From Trametopsis cervina (Eukaryota; Basidiomycota; Agaricomycetes; Polyporales; Irpicaceae), in assembly GCA_022385755.1 (NCBI GenBank), contig MU278387.1, forward strand, positions 93,438 through 157,437: a stretch of 64,000 nt of DNA. Reading direction: 5' to 3'. A program made the translations under genes and the position numbers. The stretch's first letter is position 1; every line of letters starts with the position of its first letter. Positions 48,901-59,109 of the stretch are shown one piece after another. Under the pieces are notes generated by a model. The model did not search any database and was not told the origin of the DNA. It was given only the letters and a program-made list of their open reading frames with translations.

Positions 48901-50500
48901 GCAGCAAAGGGATTGAAACCGCCTTGTTGGCGTAACCGATCGGCGATGCGCTTGCGTCGTGCCGCTTCGTCTTCCTCCTCCGGTTCCGGTGCTACGAGTG
49001 TATCTTCCTCTTCTTCCTCATTGCCCGTTGCAGGCTCTTGAATAGCTGCCGAATGAACGTTCTCCGGTGCAGCAGGAGTGTCGTCGTGTTCCTCCTCAAC
49101 TTCGGGTTCCGAGGATTGTTCAGCCTCCTCTGTGTAGAACAGAGCGCGTGTATCGTCATCTACAGCAGACGCCTCAATTGCAGGAAGCTTGCCGACATCG
49201 TTATCGTCGCTGTGAGCCTTCTCGGAAGTTGAAGTATCGTGAACATCATCATGAACAGCGCCGATATGCTGGCTCTCCTCAGTGGGAGCTTCGGCAGTGA
49301 CTGGTTCAACAGGCTCCCCCTGTTCAACCTTGTCGAGGTGCCGCGAGTCACCAGAAAGCGGTTCAGGAGCTAGGCCAAGCGAGACCTCGTCTTCTTTGCT
49401 CTTGCGCACATCTTCCTGGAGCTCCTTCGACTTCTCGTCAGAAGTCTCTTGTGGAGTACCTGCCGCAGGACTCGCGGTCAACGGCGCATCTGAAATGGGA
49501 GGGGCAGGTGATTTGGGCGTCTTCCTGCGCGGGGGCGCAGCACGGCGAGGAACAGCGGGAACAGGCATAGCAGGAGAGCGCGGGGTGGAGCCAGTTGTGT
49601 CAACTGAATCTGCAGATAAAAGGGAAGCGGTGGATGTGTTCACGTCTGCGAAGTACTCTGTGCCGATGCAGCATGTCAAGGAAAATATCAGGACGCAAGT
49701 GATACTGTACATACCTCCAGAAGACTCCTGAACCGGCGGTGAAGCGGTCTCGACGGGAGGACTCTGTATCTTTGGAGCTGCGGAGGATTTATCAGACTTG
49801 GCTGCGTGACATAAATGCAGTACTTACGCGAGAGTACATCTTCGGTCTCAGAGGACTTCGGTTCGTCAGATTTAGGCGTCTCTGTCTTCTTGATATCGGG
49901 TTTCTTCGCGAACACAGGCGGACCCATGCCTACCCGCGCGCCGCCTAGACGAGCCATCCTGGCTGCCAGCGCTGCCCGTCTTTGTCTCTCTTCTTCCTCT
50001 GCGCTCGTCTCTACTGGCTCTTCCACGGCCGGCTCTGTCTGGGAAGCGTCTCTCTCGCCAACTGATTCGTTTACATCCTCGGTGGGAGATGTTGGGGTCT
50101 CGTTGAGCTTCGATTCCGCCAGTTCATCTTCCTCAACTGGAGGAGAGACAACTGGAGGCGGCTTCCACTTAGGCTTCTCGCTAGATGGTCGCGGTGGAGG
50201 CGTAACAGGTGCTGCGCCACCGAAAGTGTTCAGACCTTGTAGCGCAGCCATTCGGTCCTTCAAGCTTCCGCCTTTCGAGATGCTTTGTTTAGCGTCGGCC
50301 GCGGACATTCCTCCTGTCTTCTTTTCCACGTTCTCTTCCGCTGGAGGTGGGGGCGAAGCCGCCCGCGGCTTCCAGGATACACCACCGGCTGGTTTGGGAC
50401 GAGGCTGGGGCGGCGAAGGGACAGGGGCAGGTCCCTTGTTCTCGAATGCCGCAATTCTATCGCGTAAAGAGCCAATCTTCTTCGGAGGAGGGTCTGTCAT
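45961..50500 (-). CDS. Aim3/Bbc1-like actin-patch protein
   Basis: Exons 50500-49828, 49777-49715, 49657-48593, 48522-47747, 47695-47635 and 47579-45961 give 1418 residues. Most of the protein is disordered, rich in Pro, Glu and Ser with many polyproline runs (SH3/profilin ligands). The last ~190 residues form a folded domain (WGRVGVQIHEIATTLYEKS ... FAIIGDFEVKKSKVKAFQ) that I recognise as the C-terminal domain shared by yeast Bbc1/Mti1 and Aim3. By family it acts at cortical actin patches, limiting Arp2/3 activation during endocytosis. The N-terminal SH3 domain of yeast Bbc1 is absent. A short motif recurs six times (LRDRIAAF at 12, LKDRMAAL at 80, ARMARLGG at ~180, and three later). The exon-3 acceptor has an alternative 47 nt downstream. 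Confidence 0.85.
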
Positions 50501-50866
50501 ATCTGAAGTGTTGAAGTCAGATCAGACAAGATGAGAGGCAGAGCGAAGTGGTGGATACTGTATCTCGTGCGTTAGCAGCTGGATTGACGCGCTTGGGCGG
50601 TAAGTACTACGTCCTTATCGAACATAACAAATCCTATGATCGTGGGAACTCCAACGTTGTAGCGTAGATCTGCAGCTGTACTGTAGTGACAACAGCTAAC
50701 GGGTCTGCGCAGACAGTGTGGACTCGCACAAATAATTTGATCCTAGCCATGTACTGTACTGCAATCTTATGACCAGGCAATAGTAGCGTTTAACGAGATG
50801 TTAAACGATTCTCTATCAAAGACAGGACATCCGGGCTGGCGGAATAACTGCGATCTCATGGCCATC
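50501..50866. other. Intergenic, promoter of Aim3/Bbc1-like gene
   Basis: A short spacer between two minus-strand genes. I see no further feature. Confidence 0.4.
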
Positions 50867-52093
50867 TCAAGCCTTCTCCGCCAGGAGCGCGATAAACCTT
50901 GCCGGGTGATCCCAATGGAACTAGACAAGCCGTCAGCGATAGTTCTGACTACGCTAAAAGACAATGACTCACAAAGTGATTTCCGCCTTCGATCTTGTGC
51001 CAGGTAATGTCTCGTGGATGATAGGCCTCATTGGAAGCTTCGCGCGACTCTTTAAGCACAGCGCGAAGCGCAAGCGGACTCCACACGCATATAGGAGAGC
51101 TCTGGTTGCCCCATAACACTACCAGATTTACTTTCGGCAGCACTCCTGCCGTATCAGCCACAGCGCGCCTCAAGTTCTCTCGGAGTTGCGTATAACTGAG
51201 CAACCAAGTGGTTGTCTCCGCCCGTTTTAGCCACTCAAAGTCTGCTACCTCTTCTATTTGGCCAGGGGCCCACCTCGTTTTCTTGATATCAGGATTGGAG
51301 AAGTCAGGCATAGGGCGGGAGACAACCTCTTCGTATGTAAGATTGTCAAGGTCGGTTGTAATGGGAGGGAAGTAAGCGGATTGAACGTGCTCGAAGATGT
51401 AACGGACAGTTGCGGCGTCCGGCGGAGGTTCCACGATGAACTCCTTGAAGCCGAGGAAGTTACCGGACATCTCTGCATACAAAAAGGTGATGGTTAATCA
51501 TAAGACATAGCGGGGATATCGATGTTGGTATACCGTATAAAACTGCAGTCCGAAGATAATCGTCTAGGGTGGCCTTGACTTCATCGGAGAATGAAGTAGC
51601 GTGCGCAAGCAAGGAGAATACTACCGCATTCCCATAGGACCACCCGAGCACAATGATCCCATTAGACCTACGTCCGGTGGCATCAGTATGAACCTTCGGC
51701 GGGTGATAGGTCCTCGTGAAGTAATCGACGAATGCCGCAAGCTCTTGTCCACGAGCACGGAGAACCTCAGACTGTGCTGCGGAATCCGTGCTTTGATGTG
51801 CTTCGATCTCTTCAGACGAGAATGGCGTTGAGCCAACATAATCCCTGTTGTTAATGAGCACAAGTCTGAGGTTGTGTTGAGCGGCATGAGAGAAAAGAGG
51901 CTTGAAGATCTCTGGAACAATACGCCAGAGGTGAGTATTTGGCCGACAGGAGCAGCTCTAGCGGAGACCTACTTCCGTGAAAGATCAGGCCATGAACAAG
52001 GATGATAGTAGTGTAGTTGTCACTCCCGGCTGGAGCCCCACTGTCTTCGTAGGCAAGCACAGTACCTCGCTCGTCGACCGGTGCAGTAGGCAT
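50867..52093 (-). CDS. Alpha/beta hydrolase
   Basis: Exons 52093-51973, 51911-51534, 51472-50973 and 50920-50867 give 350 residues. Visible are the oxyanion segment IILVHGLIFHGK, the nucleophile elbow GWSYGN with the catalytic serine, and near the C-terminus EGGNHFFHWDHP with the probable catalytic histidine. No signal peptide is seen, so it is probably intracellular. The family (esterase, epoxide hydrolase or similar) is not determinable. The final 18-codon exon was found because reading past 50973 without splicing would lose the NHFFHWDHP motif. A TATA box lies about 90 bp upstream, and a 16-bp palindrome about 230 bp upstream. Confidence 0.88.
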
Positions 52094-52179
52094 ATCGTAC
52101 AACAGAGCTGAGATGAATGTGAGATCGTGAGGATGCGAAGAGAATAGTTGGTACATCTCACTTGGTACATCCTGGCGTA

Positions 52180-52187
52180 CTTATATA
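52180..52187 (-). promoter_or_regulatory. TATA box of alpha/beta hydrolase gene
   Basis: TATATAAG on the minus strand lies about 87 bp upstream of the hydrolase ATG. Confidence 0.5.
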
Positions 52188-52712
52188 CTGTTTGTAAGTG
52201 AATATCTAACCACGTTTGCATAGCTACCCATTTCGCAATAGACGGGACAGAAGAGGTTACCGCGAAATGTCACTGTCGTGCCGCCCACCAACGCTCGCCG
52301 TTCAGAGGTTCAACGTTGGGCGTTGAACGTTCAACGCTCAAGGTTGTTTCAGATCGCGGGTTATGCACTGCAGCGTAGGCGCTTGCATCCGCCTTTTCCA
52401 TGTATAGCAAAGATCTTCAAAGTTTAGGACTTGGCACCAGCGGCGCTCGCTCGCAGATTCTTATTGTCTGCTTGTTGTCTGATTGATGTGGCCTCTTGCA
52501 GAACGCTCAGCGATGCGCCGAGTCAACCTAGCTCATGAGCTAATTCCGACCGCGGGATGATGTTATGATTCGTCGTTTAAGACGGACGCACGACAATTTA
52601 TATAAGCCACTATGAAGATTATCAAGCTAGCCCTCATCAGTCTAAGAGTTTGCGTAGCCAGAATGGACCTATCAAGGGGACGAGTCAACAATGTATTCTC
52701 TGAGAACTGGTT
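52188..52712. other. Intergenic spacer
   Basis: This lies between the hydrolase start and the F-box gene end. It holds the GTTGAAC palindrome and a plus-strand TATA-like sequence near 52597 with no supported gene behind it. Confidence 0.4.
52308..52336. promoter_or_regulatory. GTTGAACGTTCAAC palindrome cluster
   Basis: CGTTGAACGTTCAACG (52321-52336) is a perfect 16-bp palindrome, preceded at 52308-52315 by another GTTCAACG half. It lies upstream of the hydrolase promoter and could be an operator-like site for a dimeric regulator. Function is inferred only from symmetry and position. Confidence 0.4.
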
Positions 52713-54141
52713 TCAGGAATACGAACCGACAGGGTCACTGTCTTCGTGCTGCACAGTTGTCCATATCCCCAATACGCCATACGTAGACCTTACGTTGCCC
52801 ACTTGCACACCCTCAGAGCTGATCAAACTCCGGGTCACAATCTAAAAGTGCGGGAATATGATAGCGAGTGACTCACCTCCACGTGCTATTGCTAAGCTAA
52901 GGGTTGATCAAGAATTAGAACACTATCCTGCCGACCCAAGGCAGAAGGACTCACGAAACGCCAACGGACATGGCCCTCGGGAGTGAGCCTTACATATCCC
53001 TCTAATGTTGACTGATGGTTTTTCGCCGCTCCTTCGAAATGAATGATACACCGTGTCTGGTGCTCAGGATCCTCCTCGGTCTTTGCGACCTTGATGTTGA
53101 AATCTACCACGGTAAACACCTCGTGAAATTCGGGATCTTCGAATACTTCACGGCGAGGCTCTCCGTCGATTACGCCCTGGAGTACGTATCAGTGCACATC
53201 CACATGAGCCTACACAGTTCGAACGCACGTAATTATTGAATACTACACCGTCCGTTCAGCGCTGAGCAAATGGTCAAAATTTCGGGCGCACCTAACAAGT
53301 CTCTATGATCACAGAAGCAGAACGAACATCGCCATGTCCCCTCTACTCCGGCCCAATCATCTACCTCACCTAGCCGTTCCCCTTTCTCCATCACACTATT
53401 GCAGAAAGGTAGGCTCATCGGTGAACCCACGAAAAACTTGTCTTCTCTTGCGAATTCTTCCGGCAGCTGCGAGGGGACGACATGCATCGAGATCACATGC
53501 TGTATCGCAAGTACATGTTCCCAGTTGACCCTCCCACTGTGATCACTCATGAACGGTCCGAATATGTTTGCCTGGTGATAGTACCGGAGTGTGTACACAG
53601 TACACCGGGTTTCCAGCAACCTTGTGGGACTGAAGTCGGCGACGGTTAGGCCAAACAGAGTGTGAAAGTGTGCACGAAGCTGGCGCTCCTCAGGCGACAG
53701 CTCCCAGAGGGAGTATTCAAGCAGTGATCCACCACGAAGGAGGACGCCTAGCCAGACTAAATTGTACGACAGATCGCTGGTGACGCTGGAGAGCGGGACG
53801 GTATTGCTAGCGATGTCTAGGAGTGTGCGCCATAGTTCAATTCTCTCCTCTGGCCGACAACAGACGGGGTTGTTTACAATAGCCCTAGCACGGATGAGTC
53901 GTTGAAGTTCCCGTTTCCAGTTGAATTCGAGAATTGGATCGCCCATGGCGTTAACGCACTCGCGAGGATCATCCAACGCGAGTTCAAGGTAAAGTTTCCT
54001 CCAAAATAGGTCACTGGAGACGCTGTATGGGATTGTAGACAGAATGACGCATGTCTGAGAAACCGCTGCAACATCGATAGGATCGAGTTCGAGCAGAATC
54101 TGCTCAAGTATCTCGGGTGGGAGGTCTAGCAGCATCGCCAT
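52713..54141 (-). CDS. F-box protein
   Basis: Exons 54141-53292, 53242-53229, 53176-52955, 52896-52877 and 52827-52713 give 406 residues. The F-box is at the extreme N-terminus (LDLPPEILEQILLELDPIDV). The rest is the conserved basidiomycete F-box pattern: WAGVEGTWRCSFCFCDHRDL, then FEDPEFHEVFTVVDF, YVRLTPEGHVRW, and SSEGVQVGNVRSTYGVLG. Role by family: SCF substrate adaptor. The start MAMLLDLPP is the first in-frame ATG; an acceptor-like CACAG just upstream suggests a 5'-UTR intron containing two TTAGGG-like units. Exon 2 is a 14-nt microexon, needed to join LLVFNNY to GVIDGEP. Splice choices at the 3' end are supported by one unbroken frame to the stop. Confidence 0.82.
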
Positions 54142-54515
54142 GCCATTCGCATTCAACCTGTGAAAGGGTTAGGGTTAAGTTGCAAGTCTGTAAGATATTT
54201 CTCTCTACGCACCCTGACGACCTGAAAAACGGGGACGGCCACGCAAGTGCTTCGTTGTCGCGGCAGGAGACGACAAGTGCTTTGACGGCAATCTGGCGCA
54301 AGAGTTGAGCGAGGGTAGTATAATTATGAGTGTTGAATGTCAAGCGAAGATAGTGGCGGGACGGACACGAGCCTTGCCTATAGCGAGGCGTGCAGTATAT
54401 TGTAGCTGCTTGCAAGTTATCAGGCCTCTTCCCTCCGAAATCTCGAGACCGTGGCCACTCGATAGCCGTGACCGGACCGAACGTCATACGCCGCTGCTAT
54501 CACGTGATGCGCGTC

Positions 54516-55830
54516 TCCATCTGCAAGCGTCGGCCTTTACAACGGCGGTCTCTCTCTTCATGCTTCTGTCAAGTATGTATGTTTGTACCCATGATAGAAG
54601 GATGCGCTCACCACCCTTAGTCTTTCTATTCACAAGTTCCTCGAGCAAACCTTCGAGAATGCACTCTCTGGCCTGTCAATGGGTAGAGGGCGGATCTGAC
54701 TTCGACCCGAAGGGCAAGTCAGATAACGATATCCGCCGCTCCTACCGCATCCCGGCTTAGGGGAGCGGTGATATGAGTATGTAGCAGTACACCGCGCTCA
54801 AAATCATAGAGCTTGACAGCAATGTGCTCTCACTCTCCAACTCCAAAGGCTCGCTTACTGCGACAGGTGCTGCGGGGTATTCGAAAGACGTTGAAGCGAT
54901 CGCGACACTGAAGCTCCAGGGTGGATCGCTCGACAGTCTCGTCGGGCAAGGCTCGTTCACACAGGACAAGTTCGCGTACCATGCGGGTCAGCGCCCCTGG
55001 GGACTGCTCGAGAAGATTCACATAGCACTGCCGTGTGCGACGCAAAACGAGATTTCGGGAGAAGAGGCGGAGGTACTGATCAAGGCTGGTGTGAAGATCG
55101 TGGCCGAGGGATCCAATATGGTATGCTGGTTCTGTGTTGGTTGTTCGCGGACTTTCTGACGTAACTGCTGCGCTCAGAGTTCGACACAGGAGGCGGTCGA
55201 TATCTTTGAGAAGTCTCGGAAGGAGGGTGGCATATGGTACGCCCCAGGAAGTAAGCTTGCTCTCTCCTCCATCCGTTCTGCGCTGATGCACGACTCTGAC
55301 AGAGGCATCGAACGTCGGCGGTGTCGCTGTCTCCGGCCTCGAGATGGCGCAAAACAGCCAGCGTCTTCAATGGTCCAGCGAGGATGTGGACGCCAAGCTA
55401 AAGGATATCATGACGAAGTGTTACGAGATTTGTCTTGAGGCGGGCTCGAAGTGGTCTGACGACGAGGAGGGGCTGGCAGAGAAATGTGTTGCACCAAGCT
55501 TGTTGGCGGGCGCAAATGTGGCTGGGTTCATTAAGTATTACACTACGCATGCCGGATGTGTGCCAAAATAATGAGTTGTTTAGAACCCTAAGAAGCACGT
55601 ATAAAACTACACTACTTAACTTTCCTTCCTTTCGAAGATATCCAGGTTGAACGTTTGAGCTCGACGAGGGTTTGCATGAGCGTGAGCTGCGGAACTTCCT
55701 GTGTCAGACGGACTTGTCCGTGCGTAAAACCGTGGTGCTAATGAGAGAGGGCAATACCAAGCCAGTCGCCACTTGACGGCTCTGGAGGAATCTACGATCA
55801 AGAGCGCTTCGATAGCGGTGTGGCGGAAGC
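54516..55830 (+). pseudogene. Decayed inverted copy of the GDH gene
   Basis: This is a partial inverted duplicate of about 5285-7090 (minus-strand GDH gene plus its 3' flank). Exon 2, intron 2 and the start of exon 3 are present but mutated (the catalytic GGGKGG region reads GRGRI-like, with stops). A deletion of about 390 bp then removes most of exon 3, intron 3 and exon 4, joining an intron-4 remnant directly. Exons 5, 6 and 7 remain readable (VEAIATLKLQGGSLDSLVG, QNSQRLQWSSEDVDAKL), with intron positions intact, so this is not a retrocopy. A further deletion at the 3' end removes the last ~11 codons and the stop. The shared flank continues to about 55830. No functional protein is possible. 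Confidence 0.9.
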
Positions 55831-55932
55831 CAATCTTGCAATACGCCATCAGTGCTCTCACTCTCCGTCCACTCGCCCCCCTCCCTTCTTCTGATCAATC
55901 CCATCCCCCAGCCTTTCGCTGACCCACCGGAC

Positions 55933-56603
55933 ATGTCAACAAGTCGCACAGGTGCACCAGCAGTGCCTCCGAGTGGGTATACGTCAACCTCTCAGTCTCC
56001 CGCTGCGTCAACCTCTTCAGCCTCGACTAACCCTACGAAACCTGTTGCTGCGAAAGCGAAGGCCGCGAATGTATTTTCTAACGATGGCTCTTTCCTGCAG
56101 CGTTTCCAGCATTTAAAGAAGGTACGTACGCGCAGAAGCCTTTTCCGTAACTGTGTGATCATTATGGCTGATTGACTCGCTCGCTCACTCTAGGATGAAG
56201 AGGAGAAGAAGAAGCAGGAAGAGACGTTGGCTCGGTATGCACGTTCCTTGTTCTCCCGCGGTATTTGCGATACTACGAACGAACCTTGTGTGCAGAAAAC
56301 GAGAGTTTGATAGCAGATTTGTGTGTTCATTCTTCTGACCGGATATGCATATGCTGAAGGCTGTTCGCAGAAACGCAGAGGCAAGCGCCCTCCACCTGAT
56401 ACAGAAAGTTCAACTATTCCCGCAGAAAATCCTACAAAGAAGTCCAAGGTCGACGAGCCTACATGTACGCCCCTTTCACGTGGTTTATGATTGGTCTCAC
56501 TCATTCTGTTTGCATTGCAGCGTCGTATCAGAAGGAAGTGCAAAACTATGCCGGACGTAGTCTCAAGGACGAAGGAATCGGCGTGCGTCCGCTTGTGAAG
56601 TGA
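55933..56603 (+). CDS. TRIR/C19orf43-like small protein
   Basis: Exons 55933-56121, 56194-56234, 56296-56320, 56371-56464 and 56521-56603 give 143 residues. The N-terminus is Ser/Thr/Ala-rich. It is followed by the block NVFSNDGSFLQRFQHLKKD, a charged helix (EEEKKKQEETLAR), a basic patch (KRRGKRPP) and the C-terminal signature YQKEVQNYAGRS then GVRPLVK at the very end. This block order and the terminal RPLVK match metazoan TRIR (telomerase RNA component interacting RNase, C19orf43), which has NAFTNDGSFMELFKKK-like and RPLVK ends. Homology is inferred from this pattern; whether it has RNase activity in fungi is unknown. All splice junctions are canonical. Confidence 0.7.
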
Positions 56604-56825
56604 CGGAACGTGGTTGTATGAGTGGGAAACAATGCGGTTATGATAAGCTGGTGCGTACGTATATGCTTATCGGAGTTCTCACCGAATTGCTTGTTGCCAG
56701 TTGTATGCTAATCTACGCAAAGTCGCGATATGATAGACGAGAATATCAATACGAGTTGTACTCAAATTCTCGATTACATTATGCACGTATACATGTGCTT
56801 CCGGTACACTTCAGACGACACCACA

Positions 56826-57734
56826 TTACTCACTGATCACGTCAGCGGCGAGTTCGTACTCCTCTGTCAATGCAATAAGTTGCTCGACCTCCAGCGCGAA
56901 GCGCAAAGGGTCTTCCCCGTCGGCCTCACGGACGTCCCTCCATACCTTTGCCGGAAGCATACACAAAGGCGTCTGCAGGTTCCTCAACGCCTTCTGCTCC
57001 CCTCCCTCTTCCTCTCCGGCCGTTTCTATCCGCCTGGCCTCCTTCGTCATCTCGGGATAATCGGAGACCTGCCTCTCATCAAATAACGTGTACATGTCTT
57101 GGTCCAGATTGAAGTTGAGCCCAGACTCGTGCATCTCCGTGATTTGTAGCCGTGTTCCAAGCGTGGTCCACACGACCCGATCTTTCCACGGAAGGAGCGT
57201 ATCTGTGTGTAGCACCAGCGCGTGTTTTTCGTCATTCGACGCAGGATGGAGCGGCAGCGCGTGTGTATGCAACTTCTCAATCGGAGGGTGGACCGCCGCA
57301 ACGTAGTTGACCACAAGCTCCTCGATGCGACCCTTATCCCCGGTGCTTTCTTGCATATCTGCGTCCTCGACATGATGCACAAGGCAGGACGAGACAAGCC
57401 CCACATACCTCCCCACAGGCATACTTAGCACCATCCTTTGGGCGATAGAGTCGGTCGGGAAGTGCGCGGCGATCGCCTCTGTGTCCAGCGCGAATGCAAT
57501 GAACGTTCCCGGTTCAATGCGCCAGACGCTATGTGGCTGTGGGTTTGGCTGCCAAGGCTCAGAATCCGTAGTCGCAGAGACAACCGTACTGGTGTGTGGC
57601 TCGATGCGAGGGGTGAGAACTGTCCATGGTGGATACACGATGCCGTTGTCAGTGGGACAGCCCGGGATGAGAGGGCGGGAAAACCTGGGCGGAATGTTGG
57701 ACGGGATGGAGAGATGGGCGGGAGGTGTTCGCAT
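56826..57734 (-). CDS. Hypothetical protein, 302 residues
   Basis: A single-exon frame with good coding composition (balanced hydrophobics, few rare residues) that begins MRTPPAHLSIPS and ends AADVISE. The N-terminus is Pro-rich; the remainder looks globular with alternating strands and a helical C-terminus. There is no signal peptide, membrane segment or motif I recognise. A TATA box (TTTATAAG on the minus strand, 57811-57818) lies about 80 bp upstream, supporting the start. It neighbours the TRIR-like gene in convergent orientation. Confidence 0.65.
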   Translation of the reverse strand: MRTPPAHLSIPSNIPPRFSRPLIPGCPTDNGIVYPPWTVLTPRIEPHTSTVVSATTDSEPWQPNPQPHSVWRIEPGTFIAFALDTEAIAAHFPTDSIAQRMVLSMPVGRYVGLVSSCLVHHVEDADMQESTGDKGRIEELVVNYVAAVHPPIEKLHTHALPLHPASNDEKHALVLHTDTLLPWKDRVVWTTLGTRLQITEMHESGLNFNLDQDMYTLFDERQVSDYPEMTKEARRIETAGEEEGGEQKALRNLQTPLCMLPAKVWRDVREADGEDPLRFALEVEQLIALTEEYELAADVISE

Positions 57735-57810
57735 CGTCTCTAGCGTTGTTCGTTCTGGTCCTCACGGTGCGTGCCAGGGAGAAGTCTGAGTAGAGCGATG
57801 CATTGCTGAA

Positions 57811-57818
57811 CTTATAAA
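57811..57818 (-). promoter_or_regulatory. TATA box of 302-residue gene
   Basis: TATAA on the minus strand about 80 bp upstream of the ATG at 57734. Confidence 0.4.
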
Positions 57819-58069
57819 CGAAAGGACAAGGGCCATATGAGCAGGCCACGCTGAGTGGCCGTAGAAGTGCAAGCGGCCAACAGGAGTGCCGTTTTTGTTC
57901 CCGTCTCTGTATTCACGGCGTGGGCCATAGCGAGATAACCTTCAAACCAACTATAACGAGGCTGGGGAGGGTGCTAAGGCCGTTTATGTGCGCTGTCACT
58001 TATTGCTGAAACTCCTCGTCAGTGTGAAGGACAGCTGAGAGGTACTCACAGACAGGGCTGAAGCCATGC

Positions 58070-59109
58070 GTTCTGATGCGCCTTCTACCTATCAGCTGCC
58101 TATTGCTGTCTGTCCCTCCGATACATCCACAGCGCCAAAGTCCTCCACCGTGACCTCAAGCACGGCAACCTGAGCGTCAGTGCCGACTGCGAGCTCAAGA
58201 TCTGCAGCTTCGGGCTAGTACATGGATACTAGCGTGGCGGTAGCACGCAGCAGGCCAAGGGCTCTGCGTCGGCGAACCAACGGTTCATGATGAAGTACGT
58301 CGCCAGATGATATCGCGCTTCGGAGATCATGTTGAGTTTCGCGAACTACGTGAGTGTCTGCGGGAACTTCTGTATACCTCTTACGGACTCACCTGCTGTA
58401 GGGCCCTGCTTTCGATCTGTGGTCGGTGGGGTGTATCCTTGTCGAGCTTTTGGCCAGAAAACCGATTTTCAAGGGACGAGAGTGCGTCCGTGATGTTTCA
58501 GTCATCTCTCGGGCGCTGTTCTCGACGCTGTTCCCGCGCGCGAACCACCTCGCGATTGATTTGCTCTCGCAGCTCCTCAACTTCGACCCAGCCAAGCGAA
58601 TAACGTGTAAGCAGACCATCAAGCACCCATACCCCTCCGTCTGACATGACCCGAACGACGAGCCGTCCTGCCCGTCGGTGCGTTCTCCCGTCTATCCTCT
58701 GACAAAGACAAAGACATTTGATTGACGTGATGTGCGGTAGTCGTTTGATTTCTGGTTCGAGGAGGAAGACGACATCGAGGGCGTGAAGCGCCTCATCGTC
58801 GACGAGGTGCATACATTCCGCGCGGAGGTGCGGCAGCGGGCACATGCTGGCGGCCAGATCCGCAGACAGGACAGGGACGTCGTCGCATGATAGAGAGAGG
58901 TATATTATGGAACAGGCGTTACTCACATGAGTTTCATATGTCAAACAGCCTGCCGATCCCGACGCGCGAGGAGACAAACCAGTACTACGCCCTGCGCGTG
59001 CATCGTGGCTGCCGGGTACGGCCAGTATCGTGCGGACAGCCCCGTCGCGGAGGACCTTAGTACGGGGCTTGAGGAGCTCGCGAGGACGTATCTGGCTGGA
59101 CGTCGTTGA
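58070..59109 (+). pseudogene. MAP kinase (Slt2/Mpk1-type) pseudogene
   Basis: The order of pieces matches a cell-wall-integrity [33 protein letters not shown], then an activation-loop remnant FMMKYVAR, SEIMLSFANY, AFDLWSVGCILVELLARKPIF, a deletion of roughly 45 residues, FPRANHLAIDLLSQLLNFDPAKRIT, HPYP, DFWFEEEDDIEGVKRLIVDE, and a tail with VAEDLSTGLEEL. Lesions visible: DFG is changed to SFG, the TEY lip to MKY, TAG at 58230-58232, TGA at 58308-58310, loss of the C-lobe segment, and a stop before HDPNDEP. The N-lobe is missing. Introns (for example 58350-58401) are retained, so it is a duplicated, not retroposed, copy. An intact paralogue is not in this window. Confidence 0.85.

Noticed and set aside
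52612..52845. Plus-strand 77-codon gene behind a TATA-like element
   Set aside because: ATG lies only ~15 bp after the TATA element and the frame is antisense to F-box exons.
54162..54177. Interstitial telomere-like TTAGGG units
   Set aside because: Only about two imperfect units inside a probable 5'-UTR intron; too short to claim.
54141..54487. Upstream coding exon for the second F-box gene
   Set aside because: Splicing it to 54156 brings an immediate stop, so it is treated as 5' UTR or uORF.
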